Assembly: GCF_901827185.1 (NCBI RefSeq)
Contig: NZ_LR594671.1
Span: 1,612,001 to 1,676,000 of the forward strand
Origin: Variovorax sp. PBL-E5
GTDB lineage: Bacteria; Pseudomonadota; Gammaproteobacteria; Burkholderiales; Burkholderiaceae_C
Length of the DNA stretch: 64,000 nt
Reading direction: 5' to 3'
Of the stretch, positions 1 to 7,175 are shown in pieces. Below the pieces are notes generated by a model that saw only the letters and a program-made list of their open reading frames with translations, had not been told where the DNA came from and searched no databases. Both the position numbers and the translations under genes were made by a program. The first letter of the stretch is position 1. The number at the start of each line of letters is the position of its first letter.

Positions 1-356
1 TGTTTCCCGACGACCTGCCGGCACAGATCGAGACCGAGCATTCCGATCCCGTGCAGGACGCGGTCGCGCAGCTCGCGCCGGGCTCGCGCGTGCTGATCAT
101 GAGCTTCAGCCATGCGGAGGATCTCGACATCGTGATCGCCTGCCTGAAGCGCCTGCGCGCCCGCGGCGACCTGCCTTACGTGGGCCTGATCGGCAGCAAG
201 ACCAAGTGGGCGACCTTCCGCCATCGGCTGGAGGCACGCGGTTTCACGGCCGAGGAGATGGCCCGCATCACCTGCCCGATCGGCGTGCCGGGCATCACGG
301 GCAAGGAGCCGGAAGTGATCGCCGTCGCCGTGGCGGCACAGCTGTTGCAGCAATGA
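1..356 (+). CDS. xdhC: XdhC, xanthine dehydrogenase maturation factor (3' end only)
   Basis: This is the C-terminal ~117 residues of the XdhC protein, which inserts the sulfurated molybdenum cofactor into xanthine dehydrogenase; the gene begins before the window. The reading frame is open from base 3 to the TGA at 354-356. Visible landmarks are the Rossmann-like stretch with GLIGSKTKWATFRHRL and the C-terminal segment CPIGVPGITGKEPEVIAVAVAAQLL, both typical of the XdhC C-terminal domain. It precedes puuD (urate hydroxylase) and a glycerate kinase, which fits a purine catabolism locus. The missing N-terminus cannot be judged. Confidence 0.9.
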   Translation, partial: FPDDLPAQIETEHSDPVQDAVAQLAPGSRVLIMSFSHAEDLDIVIACLKRLRARGDLPYVGLIGSKTKWATFRHRLEARGFTAEEMARITCPIGVPGITGKEPEVIAVAVAAQLLQQ

Positions 357-393
357 GCACCCCCCAGGCTTGCCCATTGCGTGTGGCCGCCCA

Positions 394-453
394 CCCCCTT
401 GCAGGGGGCAATACCTGCGGGCCGGCGAAGCCGGTTCCGCGGTATTCCTGGAA
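394..453. repeat. Nested stem-loop element in the xdhC-puuD gap
   Basis: The 321-bp gap between xdhC and puuD (357-677) has no gene. It holds a dense set of inverted repeats: CCCCC/GGGGG (394-398/404-408); AATACC-T-GCGG pairing with CCGC-GGTATT (410-420/437-446) around an inner CCGGC-GAA-GCCGG hairpin; and ATTCC-T-GGAAT (443-453). The arrangement resembles a dispersed intergenic REP-like element rather than a simple terminator, because no T-run follows. Copy number elsewhere in the genome cannot be seen here. Confidence 0.5.
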
Positions 454-522
454 TGGGGCTTGCATGGATGCAGGGTTTTCCTGCACATCGCATGAAGATA
501 ATTCCCGCAATCTTTTGGGAAA

Positions 523-536
523 AAGTGTATACACTT
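523..536. promoter_or_regulatory. Perfect 14-bp palindrome upstream of puuD, probable operator
   Basis: AAGTGTATACACTT is a perfect palindrome 141 bp before the puuD start. Its TGTATACA core resembles operators bound by GntR-family repressors. No regulator gene is inside the window, so the partner is unknown; a purine-responsive regulator located upstream is the natural guess from context. Confidence 0.5.
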
Positions 537-677
537 CAGTCCACAACAAGCCGCAGCGGAGCGAGGTCCCCAGCAGGGTCTGCGTTCGCGGCACTTTCTC
601 TGCTTACAGCGCCCGCAGTGGTGAGCAGGCCGGAACCACACCACGGCGCCCTCACGCGCCGACAAGGTTGAGAGCAC

Positions 678-1883
678 ATGGAAAGCTACTACCTCGACTG
701 GGCCAATCTGCTGCTGCGCTGGGTCCACGTCATCACCGCTGTCGCCTGGATCGGCGCCTCCTTCTACTTCGTGATGCTGGACAACAGCCTCGAGAAGCCC
801 GAGGACCAGGAGTCGCTGGACAAGGGCGTGGGCGGCGAGCAATGGGCCGTGCACGGCGGCGGCTTCTACAACCTGCAGAAGTACACGCTGTCGCCCAAGA
901 AGCTGCCCGAGCACCTGCACTGGTCGTACTGGGAAAGCTATTCGACCTGGCTCACCGGGTTCGGCCTCTTCACCATGTCGTACCTGTGGAACGCCAGCAC
1001 CTACCTGATCGACAAGTCGAAGATGGACTGGCAGCCCGGCGCCGCGATCGGCGTGGCGCTCGCCTTCTTCGTCGTGTTCTGGATCGTCTACGACGCCATC
1101 TGCCAGATCTTCGGCCAGCGCAAGAACGGCGACACCATCGTCGGCGTGCTGGTCGCCGTCTTCATCGCTTTCGCGGCCTGGCTGGCCTGCCACTGGTTCG
1201 CGGGCCGCGCCGCCTTCCTGCTGGTGGGCGCGATGATGGCCACGACCATGAGCGGCAACGTGTTCTTCTGGATCATTCCCGGCCAGCGCAAGAACGTGGC
1301 CGCGCTGCGCGAGGGCCGGCCGGTGGATCCGATCCACGGCCAGCGCGGCAAGCAGCGCAGCGTGCACAACACCTACTTCACGCTGCCCGTGGTGTTCGCG
1401 ATGCTGAGCAACCACTACAGCTTCACCTACACCAACCAGTACAACTGGATCGTGCTGCTGCTGATCATGCTCGGCGGCGCGGCGATCCGGCAGTTCTTCG
1501 TGGTGCGGCACCGCTTCAAGCTCGGCAATGCGCGCAACCCGATTCCCTATGCGCTGTTCGGCATCGCCGTGCTCGGGCTCACCATCGTCTGGATGAAGCC
1601 CGAACCCGCCGCCGAGCCGGCGCCGGGCGCAGCGGTGCAGAAGGTGTCCTACGGCGACGTGCAGAAGATCTTCGAGGCGCGCTGCTACATGTGCCACGGC
1701 GCGCAGGTGCAGATGAAGAACGTGCGCCTCGATTCGCCCGATCAGGTCGCCGCGCATGCGCAGGCCGTGTACCAGCAGGCGGTCGTCACCAAGATCATGC
1801 CGATGAACAACGCGACCGGCATCACCGATGCGGAGCGCGCGATGATCGGCAAATGGTTCGAGGCGGGAGCGCCCACCAAGTAA
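678..1883 (+). CDS. puuD: Urate hydroxylase PuuD (membrane protein with C-terminal cytochrome c)
   Basis: PuuD oxidises urate to 5-hydroxyisourate at the membrane and passes electrons to the respiratory chain, replacing soluble uricase. The 401-residue protein starts with the family signature (WVHVITAVAWIGASFYF near residue 15) and has several hydrophobic segments up to about residue 310. It ends in a mono-haem cytochrome c domain with C336-Y-M-C339-H340 and a later methionine-rich stretch (KIMPMNN) that can supply the axial ligand. The ATG at 678 follows a purine-rich sequence (AAGGTTGAGAG). Position between xdhC and glycerate kinase agrees with purine breakdown. Confidence 0.93.
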   Translation: MESYYLDWANLLLRWVHVITAVAWIGASFYFVMLDNSLEKPEDQESLDKGVGGEQWAVHGGGFYNLQKYTLSPKKLPEHLHWSYWESYSTWLTGFGLFTMSYLWNASTYLIDKSKMDWQPGAAIGVALAFFVVFWIVYDAICQIFGQRKNGDTIVGVLVAVFIAFAAWLACHWFAGRAAFLLVGAMMATTMSGNVFFWIIPGQRKNVAALREGRPVDPIHGQRGKQRSVHNTYFTLPVVFAMLSNHYSFTYTNQYNWIVLLLIMLGGAAIRQFFVVRHRFKLGNARNPIPYALFGIAVLGLTIVWMKPEPAAEPAPGAAVQKVSYGDVQKIFEARCYMCHGAQVQMKNVRLDSPDQVAAHAQAVYQQAVVTKIMPMNNATGITDAERAMIGKWFEAGAPTK

Positions 1884-1948
1884 TCGAAGCCCGCTCCCGC
1901 ATGACTTCTGGGAGGGGGAGCGAAGACAATCGGCAGTGGAGAAAGTCA

Positions 1949-3277
1949 ATGAGCGCATCACGCACCGCACCCAACCCCCGCACCGCCCCGCGCGAATTCC
2001 TCGAACACCTCTACCGCGTCGCCGTCGAGCGCGCGCTGCCTCTGGCCAGCATGGGCCCGTACCTGCCCAAGCCGCCCAAGGGCCGCACGCTGGTGTTCGG
2101 CGCCGGCAAGGCCGGCGGCTCGATGGCGCAGGCGCTGGAGGCGCTGTGGCCCGCCGATGCGCCGCTGTCGGGCCTGGTGGTCACGCGCTACGGTCACATC
2201 CCGCCGCGGCCCGAAGGTCTGGCGCAGCGCATCGAACTCGTCGAGGCCGCGCATCCGGTGCCCGACGCAGCTGGCGAGAAGGCCGCCGCGCGCATCCTCG
2301 CACTGACCGAAGGCCTCACGGCCGACGACCTCGTGCTGTGCCTGATCTCGGGCGGCGGCTCGTCGGTGCTCACGCTGCCGGCCGAGGGCCTGACGCTGGA
2401 GGACAAGCAGCGCGTCAACCAGCAACTGCTCGAATCGGGCGCGGGCATCGGCGAGATGAACTGCGTGCGCAAGCACTTGTCGCGCATCAAGGGCGGCCGT
2501 CTCGCCGCCGCCTGCGCGCCGGCGCAGGTGGTCACGCTCACCATCAGCGACGTGCCGGGCGACGACCCGGCCATCATCGCGAGCGGTCCCACCGTGCCCG
2601 ATGCCAGCACCTGTGCCGACGCGCTGGCCATCCTGGGCCGCTACCGCATCGAGGTGCCGGTGGCCGTGCGCGCGCAACTCGAAAGCGGCGCGCTCGAAAC
2701 GCCGAAGCCGGCCGACGTGGTGTTCAAGGGCCATGCCACGCACCTGATCGCGACGCCGCAGCAATCGCTCGAAGCCGCGGCCGCGGCCGCGCGCGCGGCC
2801 GGCCTCGAAGCGCACATCCTGAGCGACGAGATGGAAGGCGAGTCGCGCGAGGTCGGCAAGGTGCATGCCGCGCTCGCGCGTGCCGTGGCGCTGCGCGGCG
2901 AGCCTTTCGCGAAGCCCTGCGTGATCCTTTCGGGCGGCGAGACCACGGTCACGATCCGTCCTCGCCAGCCGGGCCAGCCCAAGGGCCGCGGCGGCCGGGC
3001 CGGCGAGTTCTGCATGGGCCTGGCGGGCGCGCTGATGGGCCAGCCCGGCGTCTGGGCATTGGCCGCCGACACCGACGGCATCGACGGCGTCGAGGACAAC
3101 GCCGGCGCCTTCGTCACGCCCGACACGCTCGCGCGCGCCGAAGCCGCGGGCTGCAAGCTGGCCGCGCACCTCGATCGCAACGATGCCTACGGTTACTTCG
3201 ATGCGATCGGCGATCTGCTGGTCACAGGGCCGACGCATACCAACGTGAACGACTTCCGGGCGCTCCTGATTCTTTGA
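1949..3277 (+). CDS. ttuD: Glycerate 2-kinase (MOFRL family; TtuD/GckA-type)
   Basis: This 442-residue protein phosphorylates D-glycerate to 2-phosphoglycerate; older annotations call the family hydroxypyruvate reductase. Landmarks are FGAGKAGGSMAQALE near the N-terminus, the glycine-rich LISGGGSSVL loop, the MNCVRKHLSRIKGGRLA segment, and the C-terminal MOFRL region (SGGETTVTIR ... GRAGEFCMGLA ... AADTDGIDG). The ATG at 1949 is chosen because the upstream in-frame sequence runs through puuD and a GGAG-like site lies just before (GTGGAGAAAGTC). In a purine locus it would take glyoxylate-derived glycerate into central metabolism. Its stop codon lies 16 bp before the left direct repeat of the mobile element. 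Confidence 0.9.
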   Translation: MSASRTAPNPRTAPREFLEHLYRVAVERALPLASMGPYLPKPPKGRTLVFGAGKAGGSMAQALEALWPADAPLSGLVVTRYGHIPPRPEGLAQRIELVEAAHPVPDAAGEKAAARILALTEGLTADDLVLCLISGGGSSVLTLPAEGLTLEDKQRVNQQLLESGAGIGEMNCVRKHLSRIKGGRLAAACAPAQVVTLTISDVPGDDPAIIASGPTVPDASTCADALAILGRYRIEVPVAVRAQLESGALETPKPADVVFKGHATHLIATPQQSLEAAAAAARAAGLEAHILSDEMEGESREVGKVHAALARAVALRGEPFAKPCVILSGGETTVTIRPRQPGQPKGRGGRAGEFCMGLAGALMGQPGVWALAADTDGIDGVEDNAGAFVTPDTLARAEAAGCKLAAHLDRNDAYGYFDAIGDLLVTGPTHTNVNDFRALLIL

Positions 3278-3293
3278 AGAGCGCGGGCGGCGC

Positions 3294-3296
3294 TTA
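3294..3296. repeat. Left target-site duplication (TTA) of the composite element
   Basis: TTA directly precedes the terminal sequence GAGCGGCTAACAAG; the same TTA follows the mirror-image terminus at 7173-7175. A 3-bp TNA duplication is known for IS5-family subgroups such as IS427/IS1031. Confidence 0.75.
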
Positions 3297-3481
3297 GAGC
3301 GGCTAACAAGACGTCGTGAGAGTCCGAACGCAGATGACGCAGCACGCCAGGGAAAGCAGCGCGACATGAACGTCGATGCGACGCTCGAATCGGGTGCGCA
3401 GCTTGCCGAAGGAAGCCAGCCAGGAGTGAGTGCGCCCGACCACCCAGCGGTGGTGACCGAGCCGATCATTGCGCTCGATGC
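3297..3481 (-). pseudogene. IS5-family transposase, C-terminal remnant (left end of element)
   Basis: On the minus strand this encodes about 60 residues, IERNDRLGHHRWVV...RTHSWLASFGKLRTRFERR...ALLSLACCVICVRT, and a TAG stop (complement of 3303-3305). This is the typical end of IS5-family DDE transposases, in which the catalytic Glu lies in the RHRWVVERTHSW-type block. Here that block reads HHRWVVGRTHSW, so the catalytic E appears as G. Everything upstream of the IERND segment is missing; homology with the right copy stops sharply at 3481. It serves only as an inverted-repeat end. Confidence 0.85.
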
Positions 3482-3714
3482 ATCTAAGGGCGAAGTGGTG
3501 TTAGCGGGCAATAGACCACACAAGGTCGCAGGATCCGAGTCTAACGATCCCAATTGTTGATCGGCAGCTTTCAGTCATGGGGCGGTGTCCTCGTTTCGAG
3601 CCTGTCTCGGATAGTTCTCGCAATATTCAGCCTCTCTCGATCTCACGCCGAGGCTCTTCCGCAATCACGGCAAGCACAACCCAACGTCGCAACTGCGCGC
3701 GTTGCCAACTCCCG
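3482..3714. other. Non-coding stretch between left IS remnant and tetR promoter
   Basis: About 230 bp lower in GC than its surroundings. No convincing open frame, RNA gene or repeat is seen here apart from the promoter that follows at 3715. It may be leftover sequence from the donor genome. Confidence 0.4.
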
Positions 3715-3751
3715 TTGACATCTCATTCGATTTCGAGTTACTCTGAGTAAC
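3715..3751 (+). promoter_or_regulatory. tetR promoter with embedded operator; transcript probably leaderless
   Basis: A perfect -35 hexamer TTGACA lies at 3715-3720. A 15-bp palindrome GTTACT-CTG-AGTAAC lies at 3737-3751 and ends at the base before the ATG. A -10 element would have to sit in TTACTC/TACTCT (3738-3744), which places transcription start at about 3750-3752, at or next to the start codon. The palindrome therefore covers the -10 and the start site, a natural layout for TetR autorepression. The hexamers and palindrome are seen; the start site is inferred. Confidence 0.6.
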
Positions 3752-4369
3752 ATGAAATCGAGAGCGACAACCAAGCCTACGCGAACCTATCGCCAGTCGG
3801 CGCGCGCCAACGCGGTTCAGGATACCGAGCAGCAGATCATCGCCGCCTTGATCGCGCTCCTCGCAGAGCGCTGGTTCGACGAGATCACTCTCGACGACAT
3901 CGCCGCGGCGGCCGGCACCACCCGCCAAACCGTGATACGGCGTTTCGGCAGCAAGACCGGCGTGCTGAGCGCCATGGCGGCCCAGATGGATGTCTCGATC
4001 CGGGCTCAGCGCTGGAGCACGCCGGCCCAAAGCGTGGCCGACATCGTCGCGCTCCTGATGGACGACTATGAACGCACCGGCGACATCCTCGTGCGGACGC
4101 TCGGGCAGGAAGCTCGCATTCCCGAATTCGCCGCCGTCCTCGATCGCGGACGCAAAGGTCATCGCGAGTGGATCGAAGACATGTTCAAGGGTTGGCTCGA
4201 CAAGCTCGACGGCCGGCCCCGCGCGGATCGGCTCGCGCAGTTGTTGGCCCAGACCGATGTTTGGATCTGGCATCTGCTGCGCCGGGCGCAAGGGCATTCG
4301 GCCGCGCAGACACACCGGCTCATGACGCAGGCGATCGAGCGCCTGCTGCGTGAGGACAGCACGAATTGA
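3752..4369 (+). CDS. TetR/AcrR-family transcriptional regulator (element cargo)
   Basis: This 205-residue protein has a TetR DNA-binding domain at about residues 25-72 (helix-turn-helix ITLDDIAAAAGTTRQTVIRR followed by FGSKTGVL) and a divergent ligand-binding C-terminal part. TetR proteins are usually repressors released by a small molecule. A palindrome immediately upstream of its ATG suggests it controls itself and, by read-through, the two enzyme genes behind it (30 bp to the next gene). No ribosome-binding site is visible before the ATG, consistent with a leaderless message. The ligand is unknown; context suggests a compound that the glycosyltransferase or N-acetyltransferase modifies. 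Confidence 0.88.
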   Translation: MKSRATTKPTRTYRQSARANAVQDTEQQIIAALIALLAERWFDEITLDDIAAAAGTTRQTVIRRFGSKTGVLSAMAAQMDVSIRAQRWSTPAQSVADIVALLMDDYERTGDILVRTLGQEARIPEFAAVLDRGRKGHREWIEDMFKGWLDKLDGRPRADRLAQLLAQTDVWIWHLLRRAQGHSAAQTHRLMTQAIERLLREDSTN

Positions 4370-4399
4370 TCCAGTCTCCATCGAGAAAGGGCCAAGGCA

Positions 4400-5773
4400 A
4401 TGATGAAGACGACAGATGCGGGGCCGCATCTGCGCATCCTGGCGGTCGGCTGGGAAGGCGGCGGCAATGTGCCGCCGACGCTCGCAGCCGTGCGCGCCCT
4501 CGCCGGACGTGGCCACGACGTTCGCCTTATCGCAGACGACACGATGAGGGCGGAGGCGATCGAGGCGGGGGCTCGATTCCTGCCATGGAACCGCGCCCCG
4601 AACCGTCCGGATCGCTCATTCGAAAGCTGCTTCGTGCGTGATTGGGAAATCGCCGATCCCCTGGCCGGCTTTCAAAGAGGGTGCGAACGGATCTTCGTCG
4701 GGCCAGCGCAAGCCTATGCCGAAGATATTCTCGAAGCGCTGGCAATGAAGCCGTCCGATCTCCTTCTCGGCTCGGATCTGCTGTTCGGCAGCATGCTCGC
4801 GGGCGAAGTCGCGAAGGTTCCAACGGCACTGCTCGCAACCAACATCTCGCTCTGGCCCCTGCCCGGACATCCGCCGTTCGGCCCGGGCTTTCAGCCTGCG
4901 CGGTCGGCGGCGGACAGAGCGCGCGACGCCGAGGTTGCGGCAATGGTCGAGCAAGCATGGGACAGCTTCCTGCCTGGCCTCAACACCGCCCGTGCTCGTT
5001 TCGGCCTCGCGCCGCTCGCCCATGTCCACGAACAGCCCTTGAGCGCCGGCCGCCATCTCCTTGCCACCAGCAGCAGTTTCGACTTTCCCGCCGGGCGCCT
5101 GCCGGACCATGTGCGCTATGTGGGGCCGCTTCTGGAGATGCCGAGCTGGGCCCGCGAGCGCTGGGCGGGCCCACCAGCGGGCGAGATACGGCCACGCGTG
5201 CTCGTATCGTTCAGCACCACCAATCAGGGGCAGGCCGACGTGCTCCAGCGGGTGATATCCGGTTTGGCTGGGGAGCCGGTCGAGGTGGTCGTGACCCTCG
5301 GCAAGGCACTTGAGGGACTTCGCCTTCAATCGCCGGTGAATGTGGCAATTCTTGCCAATGCAGCGCATGACGACCTGCTGACCAAAGCGCGTGCTGTCGT
5401 CACCCACGGCGGGCACGGCACGATCATGCGATCGCTGTGCCATGGCGTCCCCCTTGTCGTGCTCCCGATGGGGCGCGATCAGAACGACAACGCCGCGCGT
5501 GTCGACTATCACGGTGCGGGCCTGCGCCTCGATCCTTCAGCAACGCCGCAGATGATCGGCGAGGCCGTGCGGCGCGTCCTTTCCGAGCCGAGCTTCGCGG
5601 AGCGGGCGTCGGCGTTTGGGCGTGCCATTGCCGAGGAAGGCCCGGGGCCCGCACGGCTCGTGGCAGAAATCGAGGACTTCGTACTGAGGTCTTCACAAGG
5701 AGCCTTACCAGTCCATCGAAAGGAAACCAAAGAATGGCACACGTCTCTTCAAGCGAAAGTGCAATGGCCCTGA
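4400..5773 (+). CDS. GT1-family (UDPGT/MGT-like) glycosyltransferase (element cargo)
   Basis: The 457-residue protein has the two-domain GT-B layout of family 1 glycosyltransferases. The N-terminal acceptor domain has an ILAVGWEGGGNVPPTLAAVRAL start. The C-terminal nucleotide-sugar domain has the signature H336-GGHGT, then HGVPLVVLPMGRDQ ending at Q361, where the DQ pair normally contacts the donor sugar. Relatives glycosylate macrolides, rifamycins, flavonoids or phenols, so detoxification by sugar transfer is plausible but the acceptor is unknown. ATG 4400 lies behind GGGCCAAGG. Its last 40 bp overlap the N-acetyltransferase start, so the true C-terminus may have been altered by recombination or the two genes are translationally coupled. 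Confidence 0.82.
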   Translation: MMKTTDAGPHLRILAVGWEGGGNVPPTLAAVRALAGRGHDVRLIADDTMRAEAIEAGARFLPWNRAPNRPDRSFESCFVRDWEIADPLAGFQRGCERIFVGPAQAYAEDILEALAMKPSDLLLGSDLLFGSMLAGEVAKVPTALLATNISLWPLPGHPPFGPGFQPARSAADRARDAEVAAMVEQAWDSFLPGLNTARARFGLAPLAHVHEQPLSAGRHLLATSSSFDFPAGRLPDHVRYVGPLLEMPSWARERWAGPPAGEIRPRVLVSFSTTNQGQADVLQRVISGLAGEPVEVVVTLGKALEGLRLQSPVNVAILANAAHDDLLTKARAVVTHGGHGTIMRSLCHGVPLVVLPMGRDQNDNAARVDYHGAGLRLDPSATPQMIGEAVRRVLSEPSFAERASAFGRAIAEEGPGPARLVAEIEDFVLRSSQGALPVHRKETKEWHTSLQAKVQWP

Positions 5774-6579
5774 CGCCCGGCCAGTTGGACGCCTATCTCA
5801 CAAGGATCGGGGTCGACCGGCCGGTTTCTCTCGACGCAGGCAGCCTGTCGAAACTTCACCGCGCCCATCTCATGGCCTTCACCTGGGAGGCGCTGGACGC
5901 TTTCATGGGATGGCCGTCCTCAATCGTCCCGGCCGCCGCCTTCGCCAAGATGGTGGAGGGCAAGCGCGGCGGCTGGTGCTACGAGATGAATGGTCTGTTC
6001 GGCGCGGCGCTCGCCACGCTCGGATTCCGCGTGACCCGCCTGTGCGGCGGCGTCAATCGTGAAACGCTGGGCGACAACGCCGTCGGCAACCATCTGACTC
6101 TGCGCGTCGATCTCGACCGCCCGTACCTTGCCGAGGTCGGCTTGGCGGACGCCATCGTCGAGCCTGTACCGCTTGCCGTCGGGCCGATCAGCCAGCGCGG
6201 CTTCGATTTTTCGATCATGCCGACGGACGGCGGCTGGCTGCGTTTCAGGAACCATGCCCGCGGCATGGCGCACAGCTTCGATTTTCGGCCCGATCACAGC
6301 GACGAGGCTGCCATAGCCGCCACGCTTGGCTGGCTGACACAGGATCCCGGCTCGCCGTTCACAAACGCGCTGGCGATCCTGCGACATACCGCGGATGGCT
6401 ATGTCGCCCTGAAGAACGATTGCCTGTGCAGCGTGACGGCAGAGGGCGTCAGCGAACAGCGCATCACGAGCGCGGATCATCTTGCCGACACGTTCGAAGC
6501 GATTTTCAGCCTCGAGGTTCCCAAGCCTGCGAAAATCTGGGACAAGATCCAGACGATCGGCCGCGATAAAGGCGACTAA
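5734..6579 (+). CDS. nat: Arylamine N-acetyltransferase (NAT; element cargo)
   Basis: NATs move acetyl from acetyl-CoA to arylamines, hydrazines and arylhydroxylamines and inactivate drugs of these types. This 281-residue protein has the family length and the nucleophile block RGGWCYEMNGLF (Cys82) and histidine block NHLTLRVDL (His120), with the 38-residue Cys-His spacing of Salmonella NAT. The third triad position, normally Asp in DVGFG, reads AEVGLAD, so Glu134 (or nearby Asp139) must serve. ATG 5734 follows AGGAAACCAAAGA. The stop TAA lies in a sequence (GGCGACTAATACAAC) that weakly resembles the outer terminus GAGCGGCTAACAAG, so the gene may run into the inner end of the right IS copy. 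Confidence 0.88.
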   Translation: MAHVSSSESAMALTPGQLDAYLTRIGVDRPVSLDAGSLSKLHRAHLMAFTWEALDAFMGWPSSIVPAAAFAKMVEGKRGGWCYEMNGLFGAALATLGFRVTRLCGGVNRETLGDNAVGNHLTLRVDLDRPYLAEVGLADAIVEPVPLAVGPISQRGFDFSIMPTDGGWLRFRNHARGMAHSFDFRPDHSDEAAIAATLGWLTQDPGSPFTNALAILRHTADGYVALKNDCLCSVTAEGVSEQRITSADHLADTFEAIFSLEVPKPAKIWDKIQTIGRDKGD

Positions 6580-6624
6580 TACAACAACCTCATCGTCAAG
6601 CGCATGATCGGCGTTTGGCGATGC

Positions 6625-7166
6625 ATGGGTCGAAACAAGAACAGAGAGATCAGCGCAGCGCTGTTCAAGAAGATCGAGCCGCTGTTGCCGGTATTCGTGT
6701 CCTTGGCCAAGGGCGGGCGTCTGCGGGTGAGCGACGAGATGGCGCTCAACGGCATCTTGTTCGTGCTGCGCACTGGCATCCCGTGGGAGGAGTTGCCCCA
6801 GGAACAGGGCATTGGCAGCGGCATGGCATGCGGGAGGCGGCTTCGCGACTGGCAGGCCGCAGGCGTGTGGCATGGCCTGCATCTGATGCTGCTGTCCGAA
6901 CTGCGCAGTGCCGACAAGCTCGATCTCAGCCGAGTCAGCATGGACACCTCCAGCGCCGAGGCATCAAGGATCGCATCACGCGCAGAGGCATCGAGCGCAA
7001 TGATCGGCTCGGTCGCCACCGCTGGGTGGTCGGGCCCACTCACTCCTGGCTGGCTTCCTTCGGCAAGCTGCGCACCCGATTCGAGCGTCGCATCGACGCT
7101 CATGTCGCGCTGCTTTTCCTGGCGTGCTGCGTCATCTGCGTTCGGACTCTCACGACGTCTTGTTAG
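6625..7166 (+). pseudogene. IS5-family transposase with internal deletion and frame change (right end of element)
   Basis: The N-terminal part reads MGRNKNREISAALFKKI...GIPWEELPQEQG...LRDWQAAGVWHGLH...VSMDTSS in one frame. Then about 90-100 residues carrying the first catalytic Asp region are missing, and the text resumes one frame over as RGIKDRITRRGIERNDRLGRHRWVV...THSWLASF...CVRT with a TAG stop at 7164-7166. The junction lies near 6955-6965 (DTSS-A|RRGIK). The block that normally reads ERTHSW is GPTHSW. The copy is therefore inactive by deletion, frameshift and substitution, but keeps an intact outer terminus. Confidence 0.88.
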
Positions 7167-7172
7167 CCGCTC
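6988..7172. repeat. Right 185-bp terminal inverted repeat
   Basis: Reverse complement of 3297-3481 with four differences found by direct comparison (near the RHRW, GPTH, IDAH and LLFL codons). It is the transposase 3' end plus the outer terminus. The sharp end of homology at 6988 marks the boundary of the shared IS segment. Confidence 0.85.
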
Positions 7173-7175
7173 TTA
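7173..7175. repeat. Right target-site duplication (TTA)
   Basis: TTA directly after the terminus CTTGTTAGCCGCTC. Read on the minus strand it is the TAA stop codon of the neighbouring thioesterase, so the insertion copied that codon and left the gene intact. Confidence 0.75.

Larger units (their letters stand above)
3297..7172. mobile_element. Composite mobile element bounded by inverted IS5-type ends, carrying tetR-GT1-NAT
   Basis: The 3,876-bp unit is bounded by two 185-bp inverted copies (3297-3481 and 6988-7172; I count 4 mismatches) of the 3' end of an IS5-family transposase. Both outer termini read GAGCGGCTAACAAGACGTCG inward, and TTA flanks both sides. The interior holds a TetR regulator, a glycosyltransferase and an arylamine N-acetyltransferase, all in one direction. 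Neither IS copy encodes an intact transposase, so the unit would need a transposase in trans. Removing it plus one TTA restores a compact convergent junction between glycerate kinase and the thioesterase, which is strong evidence that the whole block arrived as one insertion. Confidence 0.85.

Noticed and set aside
3366..3560. Open frame of 64 codons at the left end of the mobile element
   Set aside because: It is the reverse strand of the transposase remnant and has a mirror copy in the right end; not a gene.
5734..5773. Fusion or frameshift between glycosyltransferase and NAT
   Set aside because: Both genes have their own start, stop and family-length products; the 40-bp overlap is best read as coupled neighbours.
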